Origin: Rutstroemia sp. NJR-2017a BVV2
Taxonomy: Eukaryota; Ascomycota; Leotiomycetes; Helotiales; Rutstroemiaceae
Length of the DNA: 64,000 nucleotides
Reading direction: 5' to 3'
Assembly (NCBI GenBank): GCA_002946415.1
Contig: NJPS01000076.1
Span: forward strand, 372,001-436,000
In this document: positions 1 through 9,178 of the stretch, piece by piece
Layout of the letters: every line of letters starts with the position of its first letter
Numbering within the stretch: the first letter of the stretch is position 1
Notes under the pieces: model-generated
The model's database searches: none
What the model saw: the letters and a program-made list of their open reading frames with translations, nothing else
What the model was told of the DNA's origin: nothing
Position numbers and translations under genes: made by a program

Positions 1-523
1 TCAGTACTTTGGTCCTTCCGGCTGCCATTGCCTTCACCTTCTACGTCGGTAAGTAAAAACTAACCCCTTCATTCATTGGTCGGTCACTAATCATGTTGCA
101 GTCATCATTTCTATCGTCCAGAAACCAGTTCAAATCATTCCACTCGTACTTTTAGGTCTCATTCTTGGTTTACCAGCCGTCTTGATCGTAGTAACCGCGC
201 ACAAATGGTCCTATGTTCTGTGGATGTTGATCTACCTCGTTTCCCTCCCAATTTGGAACTTCCTTCTCCCAACATACGCTTTCTGGAAATTCGATGACTT
301 CTCTTGGGGTGATACTCGCAAGACTGCAGGCGAAACAACTAAGAAAGCGGGTATTGAATACGAGGGAGAATTCGACAGCTCAAAGATCACCATGAAGAGA
401 TGGGGCGAGTTCGAACGAGAACGAAGACTTCGATCAAATGCTGGCTGGGGTAATTCCCAAACATCTTTGAACAAGGAACATTACCACGCTCAGCATGAGT
501 ACGAAGGTTATGCCGATAGTTAA
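1..523 (+). CDS. Chitin synthase, class IV, C-terminal end (partial)
   Basis: This is the 3' end of a gene that begins outside the window. Exon 1-48 joins exon 102-523 through a 53-nt intron (49-101, GTAAGT...TTGCAG), giving [20 protein letters not shown] and then the tail. The visible part has hydrophobic membrane segments followed by the conserved tail motif [11 protein letters not shown] and a charged end ([20 protein letters not shown]). That tail is characteristic of class IV (yeast Chs3-like) chitin synthases. Class V/VI enzymes have a DEK domain instead, and classes I-III end differently. The enzyme polymerises UDP-GlcNAc into chitin at the plasma membrane. The catalytic QRRRW region is not in the window, so activity cannot be judged. 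Family assignment is confident; the exact class is slightly less so. Confidence 0.87.
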
Positions 524-1988
524 ATGAGTTTGGAAAAGCGAAAAGTGCGAGGTTCGTTTTATGATGAAAGAAAGTACATATATAATTTGATGCATTGCGT
601 GGTTGAAAGACAAAAAGGAAAGACTCTGGGTTTGTAATTTTTGGAGATTACTATTACTGCTACTACTATTGCATGTTTCTTTTTCGTCCGCCATGCCCCG
701 TTATGGATGAGAAAGGGATGGGCGTTTGCTTGGACTTGGTTTATTATGATGGTAGATGTTCTTTTGGTTGGAAGTAGTAAAGAGGGGATGGGAGAGGAAG
801 ATTCTTGCGTTGCGAATTTGGTTTCGTGGGCGTGGTTGCTTTAGTGGTCTGTCTTTGTGAGAGGCTACGGGATTTAATGCATATGATATACTTGATGGTT
901 AATTTGTCTGTGTGTGTGTGAATGAGTGAATAAGTAAAGGGTAGTCGATCCAATGTCAGGTGGGGCTTACTCTTTGGTTTGGAGACTGTGTGGTGTGTTC
1001 TTCTACGAAAAGGTGGCAAGTGCCATATCCTTATGGATGTTGCGGTTGAGGATTTCTGATATCACTGGTAATGGGCTATCGATTCGGAGTTGCCATTGCG
1101 TTAAGTTTCCGGTGATTGACACAGGGTTGTGATTCTCCTGCCTTCTTTCGCATAAACAAAATGGGTTCTCTGGTTTCTGGTTTCGAGGGTACGAGGAATC
1201 CTGATCGTAGTATCGTTGAGAGTTTGGTGCTCGTGTTTGGTAGGTTGTATAAGGTTGCATAATTGGCAGCTACTTCACATGACATTGCATCGCGATCAAT
1301 GATCTGAAATCATCTATCATATACGATCCTTCATTCTAAAGGGATACTGCTCGCTCACCAGATGGTCTAGTTGCCTGTCAACTAGTGAGGTGTGATGGAA
1401 GAAAGTACTTGTTTGTGCCCCTTTTGTCTTTGCTCGTTCCGCGTATAAGCAATCGCAGATCTGGGTATACGCACATGTTGGTTCATGCATCAACCCCGTT
1501 CCGCCGCCAATACTGAGTACATCTATATATGTTTCTGTATCCTTTCTTCTTGTCTTGAACAATACTATCGCCATGTTGCAGCGCCGGGTAAAGTTGTCCA
1601 TGCACATAGCTATTCGTGTTACTGAATCTCTAAAAATGGGATGGTAGCACAAGTATAGATAGCGGCTTGCATAAGGATGATGTGGTTTATATTAAGTACA
1701 GAGTAGGAGACCACTACATATTAAAAAATCTACGGAAACCGGGAACCAGAACCAAAATTCCATCCAGCAGTAAAACCAAAAAATTGAGAGGAAAATACAA
1801 GCGATACCAGCTCCCTTGTTCTGCTCCTTCCGCCTCTCCTCTCTCGACCAACCACACCTCAAAATCTCGAACCAGATAGTACCTTTGGGGTTTCGATACT
1901 CATGGTTAGATGACCAGGTGCTCTTCTCCATTCCTGGCAATGAAAGAGATTTCTAAGAAAGCAGTGAGTGGAAGAGTCAAGACTCTTG
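524..1988. other. Intergenic region after the chitin synthase gene
   Basis: This is the convergent space between the plus-strand chitin synthase and a minus-strand gene. All open frames here are short, lack fungal intron logic and resemble no family. It holds one copy of a short dispersed repeat (1341-1420), described separately. Nothing else is supported. Confidence 0.6.
1341..1420 (-). repeat. Dispersed short repeat, copy 1
   Basis: The block GGGATACTGCTCGCTCACCA at its left end recurs at 5612-5634 with few mismatches. Its right end, read on the minus strand (CACAAACAAG...CACACCTCACT), recurs at 5482-5514 on the plus strand. Between the two blocks is a perfect 7-bp stem (CTAGTTG / CAACTAG). 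The same two blocks at two loci, but in different relative orientation, suggest remnants of a small non-coding mobile element (MITE-like). No target-site duplication was recognised. Confidence 0.45.
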
Positions 1989-2705
1989 TTACCAGCCTCT
2001 GGGTGGCCACGATCCCTGTTTGTCCACGCCTTGGTGCATGGGTCGTGGCTGCATGTCCTGATACCTGCGCACAGCTTCCCTCCCCGTACGGTCAAGGGGC
2101 TCTAATGGTGACCTTTCAAAGCCGCTCGGGTTGCCTACCGGGTGATACATGGCTCCAATGATGCGGTCTCCCCTCGGATTAGTCACAGCCCTGTAGAACC
2201 CGAGGTCGTTCGGTGGAGCATACATCTTCGGGCGCCTGGTAACCAAATCATCATCCCCAGGCTTGCTGGGTTGCATAGCAGCAAGTCTGTCCCGGAGCCA
2301 TGTTGTATGCTCCTCTGGATCACTTGGCTTCTCCAGCTTCTTGGGCCTCGTTGCTCTTACATCGTGTAAATACCCCGTCGGATTTGGGGTGTGAACTGCA
2401 ACTTCGTAGAGCGGGTCCTCATGTGCGTGCCGCTCCTAGGCCTGAAAGTTGGTACGGGTATCATTCCCTCGTCCCTCGTTATTGTTGTAGCGGTGCGGAA
2501 AGCCGCCTCTGGATGGACCGGGGGGTGCAGGCGTCCGGCGTAGGTCGCTCATGGCAATTTGAGCAGGTACATTCCCACGTGGGGTGTGGAACTGCAGCCC
2601 TCTATCATCACTCTCGGAGTTTCTTCTTCTAGTATTGTCATCCTGATGGTAGCGCAATTCTTCTACGGTCATGGGAGCTAGTGAGTGTGTTGGATTATTA
2701 GCCAT
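1989..2705 (-). pseudogene. Unknown protein gene interrupted by one in-frame TAG
   Basis: From the ATG at 2705 a single reading frame runs for 238 codons to a TAA at 1989, broken only by a TAG at 2438-2436 (codon 90). The first part (MANNPTHSLAPMTVEELRYH) and the part after the stop (ERHAHEDPLYEVAVHTPNPT...) have the same hydrophilic, Pro/Arg-rich composition, as expected of one protein. I do not recognise the family. The break may be a recent nonsense mutation, a readthrough site, or the 3' splice site of a stop-containing intron of length 3n: TAG|GAG would serve as acceptor and GTACCT at 2570 as a donor (135 nt), although no good branch site is visible. A decayed tandem repeat lies just upstream. 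It could also be an intact spliced gene. Confidence 0.45.
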
Positions 2706-2758
2706 GTTGCGACAGGTAGTCGAATATTGTCTGTTATGGTCTGTAAAAACATGGCTTT

Positions 2759-3080
2759 TAAGTTTCCAAGACTAGCTTTTATAATGGGAATTATCTGTGT
2801 AGGATTTTTATTTGGATGTCTGAATGCACTTTGTACAATGGGAATGATATGCATAGGATAGGTGTTTGCATGATTGAATGTAATATGTACAATGATAGTA
2901 TTTGAGCTCCCAAGATTGGGTTGTATATAGCGAATGATCTGTATGAGGATTGCTATCTGAATGTCTGAATGTAGCTAGTACAACGATAGCCTTTGAGTTT
3001 CCAAGGTTGTGCCGTACAATGGCAATGGTTGGTCTGTTTAGGATTGGTATTTGGATGTTTGAATATATGTATAACATGGT
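2759..3080. repeat. Degenerate ~90-bp tandem repeat (about 3.5 units)
   Basis: Units begin near 2759, 2898 and 2989 with variants of GAGTTTCCAAG and continue with variants of TACAATGG..., ATCTGT.TAGGAT and TTTGGATGTCTGAATG. The last two units are about 91 bp apart. The first interval is longer because it contains a partial unit lacking the first half. Divergence between units is substantial, so the array is old. It sits immediately 5' of the minus-strand gene starting at 2705, in its presumed promoter. Confidence 0.7.
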
Positions 3081-3840
3081 TCTTGAGGAGGGGGATGGGT
3101 GGGGGTGTGGAAGGGAAAGGACGACACATTAGCGATCAGACTCAGCTGAGGGAAAGTTGAAGTCACTTGACTGATGAAGTATACATCGCGGTATATTGGA
3201 GTCAATTTATATCTTCAATACACTTAGGAGGCAGTTTGTGCCAAAATGAAGGGAAAGCACATTCAAACTTATATGCGCTTCTCGGCCCTCGGGGGTGAAA
3301 TCCAAACACGTCTCTATATCCAGGCCGGAAAATGGGTTACATGCAGGGCTCGCTTTGAACTCCTCACAGCTCCTGTTCTATCACCACAGCGGCGCCCACG
3401 GCGTTGTCATGGCAGATTCTCCAGGGTCGGATGAAATGGTTGGACAAGGTCATAAGACTAAGTGATCATGTCCATTTGCACAAACACTCAACTGTTCTAT
3501 CGGTACCGCCGAATAGTCAATCCGAATCACATCAGGCGTGAATGTTGTGGCAATTGCAGGGTGTTATGGAACGAGATATGAAGGACAAAGACTCGCGTAA
3601 ATCACTACTAACCACTCGGGCCTTAAACTGACTTCCTCTTCATTCGATCACTAATTGAACTTCAACAGGCCTTATGAGATTCGCGGCGTAAATCATGTAA
3701 GTTAAGCGCTCATGTCCTTTGCTTGCAAGTATCTCTCAATCATCTGGTGATTGCCAATCAAAAAGACAGATATGTGTGATTCACTATATGTCCGGTAGCA
3801 TCAAATGGTGTTTGCTTAATTCTCTGCCGCTAGGCGCAAC

Positions 3841-3848
3841 ATATATAA
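3841..3848 (+). promoter_or_regulatory. TATA-like box of the DUF3632-like gene
   Basis: ATATATAAG lies 76 bp before the chosen ATG at 3917. Position and sequence suit a TATA element, but this is inferred from sequence only. Confidence 0.35.
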
Positions 3849-3916
3849 GACAGTCATTAACCCACTCGACCGACACGAAAACATTTTACATACTGCAGAG
3901 CACTACATTATTCGAG

Positions 3917-5353
3917 ATGTCGCAAATCGAAAAATTCAGCCAGCCCTGGTTGAAGTATCTTGAGGAAGATTCCCAATATTACGATGAGGGTTCATGGGAA
4001 ATGGACGTATATCATATTCTCATGGAGTTCCTACTATCGGAAAATAGCGATGCGGCAGTCGCGGCGCGCCAAATAGATGCCAACTACTCACAGCAGTATG
4101 TTGCTCAGCATACATATGTTTTATCTTGCCTCGATAAGGGAATGGAACACTATCTCTTTTTCTTCTACGAGGTTCTCTTTCCCACGGTTAAGTTAATACC
4201 TTACAATGATCCCAGACAGAAGAACGTAGTGCAGCTACTGGTGGAGTTTCAGAAGCTACCTGCTCGACCCTTCATACGATACGACGTAAGTCATCTATCT
4301 TCATATGCACAGAAATATCTCTAATATAACTACAGGAGGAATTCACGGATATGGTCAATAATCCAATACTTGGGGATGTTGTCAGAGATAAATGGAATGC
4401 TTATTCTGGTATTGTTCTCTGAAGTTTCCCCCACGTGCGGTGGGCATCTCTATGTACCTGGCACTAACCTTAAGTTCCTAGTGAGCGACGAGGGCTCTAA
4501 ATTATACCCATCAGACCAAGCTCGGCAACTATGTGTTGAGTGGATGAACTTCTCGGCTTTTCTCGCGCGATGCCATGCAGCGAAGTTCGAATACTTCAAC
4601 AGCTGCCCAACTGCTAGATGCGATATACCCGACGGTCTTGAGCCGCCCGCGCGGGAACTCAGCCAGGAAATGAAGAATTGCTACGTCACAGTGGCTGCGA
4701 ATTATCTCATTATTGCACCGGAGGTGCTTTATGGATGGTTCGTTTTGGACGAGAAGACAAAGGCACCAACTGTGGAATGGGGGCTAACGCACTGGAGAAT
4801 GTGGGCTAAGTCGCTCAAGGATCTGGAAAAGTACTACGAAGGGGAGGGAGAGGAGGGTGCAGAATTGCTGGGCTTGGTAAATCAAGCTAGAAGAAAGGTC
4901 TTGGAAGTTGGAAAGGATCTGTTTGTTGATGAAGAAGTCGAGGGTGCTGTGGCGGAACAGCTTCAGAAAGCCGCGGTTGAGGATAAAGACGACAAGCAAG
5001 CAGATAAGATGACTGAGCTGGTTGGTGAAGCAAGTGCAGAGAAGGGGACAGAGACAAGTGTCAATGATGCGGTGGAGAAGCAAATTAATGCTGTAGAGGA
5101 GAGCAAAGCGAGTGATAGTACGGATGAAGTCACCCGAAGCGATAACACCCAGACAGAGTCAGATGCTATTGTTACCAGTGCTGGAGCCGAGGAAAGCCAC
5201 GACACCACCATTGTAGCCGAGGAAAGCCATGGCACCACAGTTGACAGCGAAGGGAAAGTGGAGGCAAAGATTATCACCAGCAGCGATCATACCACAGCTG
5301 TAAACGAGAACACCGGGGAAAGTGTTAGAGATATGGCCGAGAAAGATACCTGA
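3917..5353 (+). CDS. DUF3632-like protein with acidic repetitive C-terminus
   Basis: Three exons fit: 3917-4285, 4336-4408 and 4482-5353 (437 aa). Intron 1 is GTAAGT...ATATAACTACAG and intron 2 has the branch site CACTAAC before TTCCTAG. All phases agree. Residues ~1-140 are helical and contain IPYNDPRQKNVVQLLVEFQ, followed after the splice by WMNFSAFLARCHAAKFEY. This pattern of a small helical pair and a conserved W(I/M)N-FAAR segment is that of the fungal DUF3632 family, whose function is unknown. From about residue 260 the tail is acidic, Ser/Thr-rich and disordered, with two copies of AEESH(D/G)TT. The start was chosen as the ATG following the TATA-like box; an in-frame upstream ATG at 3719 is less likely. 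Family assignment is from memory. Confidence 0.65.
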
Positions 5354-5919
5354 AGGGTGTCGGATAATAGATTACCTTGTGAATTTTTGGTTTGGAGCGA
5401 GACCTTTAGCTTTCTAATATCATAATGATTGAGACTGGACCACTATCGTTTGCAGATGACCTCCTAGTAAGACCAGAAAGTCACAAACAAGCACATTCTC
5501 CCTTTCACACCTCGCTGGCTGACCAGCCACTAAATGTAATAATGCTCTTGTCTTATATGTAATGCGCGTCGGGAAGCTGATCACCCACGGAGCTTCGTTC
5601 ATGAACCCATGGGGATATTGCTCGCTCACCAGAGGGCGCAACATTAGTCAAAGAAGCACACAAAGAAGCACACGAACAAAACAATGACTGAAATTATGAA
5701 ATCCTGGATCCATTCAAAAGTCTTCCCCTCCAAAAAATAGAGCAGATAGGTCAACCCACTATGAATCACCATCCTTTCTCACCTCACCGATCCAGACTAG
5801 ATCACATCAGTGAGCTGAAGAAAGACTGCCGACCCACTCGGCTCCAAAGGCTACAAAGTATTAACTTCTTTTCTTTTATTTAATGCCGCAATATTGTACA
5901 AAATGCCGTATTATACATC
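5354..5919. other. Convergent intergenic region
   Basis: This lies between the 3' ends of the DUF3632-like gene and uve1. It contains the second copy of the dispersed short repeat (5478-5634). No gene is supported. Confidence 0.55.
5478..5634 (+). repeat. Dispersed short repeat, copy 2
   Basis: The left block (CACAAACAAGCAC...TTTCACACCTCGCT) and the right block (GGGATATTGCTCGCTCACCA) both match the copy at 1341-1420. Here the left block is inverted relative to the right one, and about 95 bp of unrelated sequence separates them. A stem TGGCTGACCAGCCA follows the left block. Confidence 0.45.
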
Positions 5920-8548
5920 TTACTCATCGTCCAAATCCATATCCTCATGAGCCTCAGCATAACTCTTTCTCTTCTTCGCACCAGCTCTCGCGCTCTGTCT
6001 CGCAGGCTTGGCTTTCGTAGCCGGCTTCACCAATTCATCCTCATCTTCTGCCGACAAATCTGGCATGCTCAAATCGTCTTCTTCCTCGTCTTCTTCGTCT
6101 GGATTTGAGACACTCGGTGTCTGCGCCACTTTCGCAGTTTTCTTCTTCGCCGGAGTAGTCTTCTTCTTAGCAGGTGCGCTTTTCTTGGGCTTTCCTTTCG
6201 ACCCATTGGCATCTGCACCATCGTCCTCTCCGGCCTGGGCAGTCTTGATTTGCTCTACAATTTCCAAGACGTCTTTCAGACTTCCTGCACTTGCTAGCTT
6301 TTCTTTGACGTCATCATCCAACGCCCGTTTTCTCTTCTCATTGATCTTTCGCCGGGCTTCGAAGTTCGCCGGCGTAGGGTTTTTGAACATTTCTTCCTCG
6401 TCGTCCCCGCCTTTCTTTTTGACCTCCCTCTTTCTTGGTTTTAACCATTCTTCCATACCGGGTGGCCAGTAGACGCGGTTCTCCGGGCCTCCCATGCCAA
6501 CCTCCTCCTCCGGGATGATATCTTTTTCGGGCTCTTCCTCCTCCTCGATCTCTTGGCCGAACTCCTCGATCTCGGCCGCTATCTGCTTCTTGGTCTTCTT
6601 CTTTTTTGGCTTTTTGGGTAGTACACGATTGTCATCATCTCGCTCGTACGGTACTATGTTGTTAAAGGTGTCGAACCCGGGAAGTTTGAAGGTCCTCATC
6701 AGCTCAAATACAGCTTGCTCCTTATCTTTTGCTTCAATCATTAAGTCCATGTCGTTTGCGCAGGGAGGGAGAGTGGCAGGGCGTGGATTGTGCTTGCGTC
6801 GTTGACGGCCTGTTACAGCTTGAGGGGTTTGTTCGGAGTAATGCATTTTCTGTGTCATATTCTTGCGGTCCCAGGTCGCCTTTATTCGTGGATAGAGCTC
6901 CATAATTCCCTTAGTTCCCTCGGCGATTTGCTTAGGGTCAAACATTATGTTGTGGTGGTGGAAGTCGAGACACATCGGAATATTCAGCTCTTCACAAAGA
7001 GGAAGGAGGTCATGTACAGTCCAAGATACATCATCATTCTCAAGAACGATGCGTTTCTTGATCGAATCGGAGAGCTTAGCATAGTTCTCACGGAAACGTT
7101 GAATGGTAGCTGCTTTATCGCCAAAGGTGCCTCCCAAATGAAGAATCATGACGGCATCTCTGTCTTGCTGGGGCGGTAGCTTAAGAAGCGAGAGCATCTC
7201 ATCATGATATTCGAGATCCCTGACTGCGTTCGCAATCACTTCCGGACGCGGGGATCCCAGTTGAGTGAACTATACATTATTAGTTGAGTTATCGAGCAAG
7301 TTCTTTTGCCTAACTTACCTGTCCTGGATGCGTGCTCACTCGGTGACCCAACTCAGCAACGACTTTTCCTACCTCTGCCAGTGCTTCACTCGCGAAAGGG
7401 GCGAGCTTATACCCATACTCAGCATGGCTAGCAAACGGAAACATCTCTGAGCTCAGTCTCATGAACTTGATACCATATTTATCATTCCACCTCAACATTT
7501 TAGGCAAGTCTCGAACATTTGCCAAACATAATTCTTCTACATAACGCTGGCCACGCTCCACAGAAGCTGGCTTGGATTTATCGGGTCTGTTCTTGGTAGG
7601 ATGCTCGGGTTGCGAAGGATCCTTCAATGGGTGTCGATGGTCGAGTATGGAAGCTATGCGACAAGTTCGTGATGTGAAAACTGGTGGATTACAAGATCGA
7701 AGATAAGTATTCAAGCATGCCTAAGTAGTGGATTAGCATTTTCCTATCAAAATCTGATCATTCTAACCCACATATCCTAATCTTCCTTTCCAAGGTAATG
7801 GTAGGTAATCGCTATTGATGGGAGGCGGTCGCCTTGCCTCTAACTTTATAGCATCAATATCCTCGACGGCTCCTTCATCGTCGCCATCTGGATCGACTCG
7901 TTTATCCCATTCATCCTCATCATCTTCCTTCTTGACTTTCTTTTCGGCAGCCTTTTTAGCTGCTTGCTCAGCTTTAAATGCTTTTATCTCATCTGAAGCC
8001 TTCTTCGCGGCGACCGAACTTTTCGTTGGTGTCTTCTTCTGCTTCTTTGCCGGTGTCGTCTCTGGCAACTGATCTTCTATGTCAGAGAGTGCCGAATCGC
8101 TGTCCTCATTTTTCAAATCGACTTTTACGCCACTGGGTCTCGCTGGTGTTATTGGTACTTCGATCTTCTTTATGTCGAAAGCCTCCCCAACCTCGTCTGC
8201 GTCAGGGCTTGCGCGAAGAGCCGTATTCCCATCTACAATGTCTGCGTTATGTTCGGGGTTGGTATCGACCTTGCCCCTCCGCGATGACTGACGGGAAGGT
8301 CTAGCAGGAGGTTTGATCGGGTCGGTCTGGCTTGATTTACCAGTAGGAAGAATGGGTGGTAGGCTATCGTTGGATGCTGATACTGCTGCCACAGATGATC
8401 TCTTGCGTTTTGGGGGCATTGCTAAGCTTCTACCGCCAAAAATTTTCGGATGAACGCCTTTCAGTGTGTGTATGCTGCACAATGTTGTCCTATTGATGGA
8501 GATGTGTGTTCTGCTGATCCGCAGGTAAGGTATATGAGTAGCAAACAT
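5920..8548 (-). CDS. uve1: UV-damage endonuclease (UvdE/Uve1)
   Basis: Three exons on the minus strand: 8548-7772, 7720-7319 and 7269-5920 (842 aa from the first ATG). The introns of 51 and 49 nt are in phase 0 and restore the family motifs RLGYACLNTYLR and HPGQFTQLGSPRPEV across the junctions. Other hallmark blocks are LHLGGTFGDK, ENDD and DFHHHN, which supply the metal-binding residues of this TIM-barrel nuclease. It nicks DNA 5' to UV photoproducts and other lesions, starting an excision pathway independent of classical NER. The protein has long Lys/acid-rich extensions on both sides; the C-terminal tail (PAKKKTTPAKKKTAK) looks like nuclear targeting. A second in-frame ATG at 8419 (MPPKRKRSS) starts a nuclear-type N-terminus. 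The extra 43 residues before it are Arg/Ser/Ile-rich and poor in acidic residues, like a mitochondrial presequence. Identity is confident; the start is ambiguous. Confidence 0.93.
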
Positions 8549-9178
8549 CCAAAATAAGGTAGGGAAAAGCTGTCTGGAAATTTTTCTAGGAAAGAAGTTG
8601 TCCTACCTGGAACTCAATACTTACATGGCTTGCCCGCGCGTATTCTCAGAATTTGCCATACGTCACGCATGTCTTTGATTGTTTATCCCCTTGAGGCTCG
8701 CGGGTATCTGAATTAAGGTCCACAAAGATCGAAGCTAGACAATCGTTAACGTCATTGGCTTGCTAGCTTCAGATCCTACTGCTTACACACATTCAGTAAC
8801 TGGTCCGTGCAATAGTATGGTCCGTGCCGCGCCCCTCATGCCCCTTTTCGCTTCCGTAGTGCTTGAGTAGACATTATTTTCAGCGAACATAAGAGATATA
8901 GTAAAGGGAACCAAGATAATTATTGAACTATAAGTACTAGTTGAGCTGATTTTCCCTTCCTCGAGGCAAAAGGACACAAAACAAAGCTTGAAAACCGATC
9001 AACATCTGTATACTCAAGATGTTGGATGCTAAAACCACCGCCCCTCCCACATTAGACAATGTTGATACCAGACTGTCTCAATACACATACTACAAGTGGA
9101 AATTCCAGGAGGTTAGATCAAAGTGAAAAGGAAAGATTATACTAGAAGGCAAACGAATATCTCCCTTGTTCAAGCCAA
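8549..9178. other. Intergenic region 5' of uve1
   Basis: This holds the uve1 promoter and the 3' flank of the sugar transporter gene. No coding or RNA gene is supported. Confidence 0.55.

Larger units (their letters stand above)
2706..3916. other. Divergent intergenic region with decayed tandem repeat
   Basis: This separates the minus-strand unknown gene (start 2705) from the plus-strand DUF3632-like gene (start 3917), so it should hold both promoters. The first ~320 bp are the degenerate tandem repeat listed separately. The rest has no supported gene; the small open frame near 3246-3434 shows no coding signal. Confidence 0.55.
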
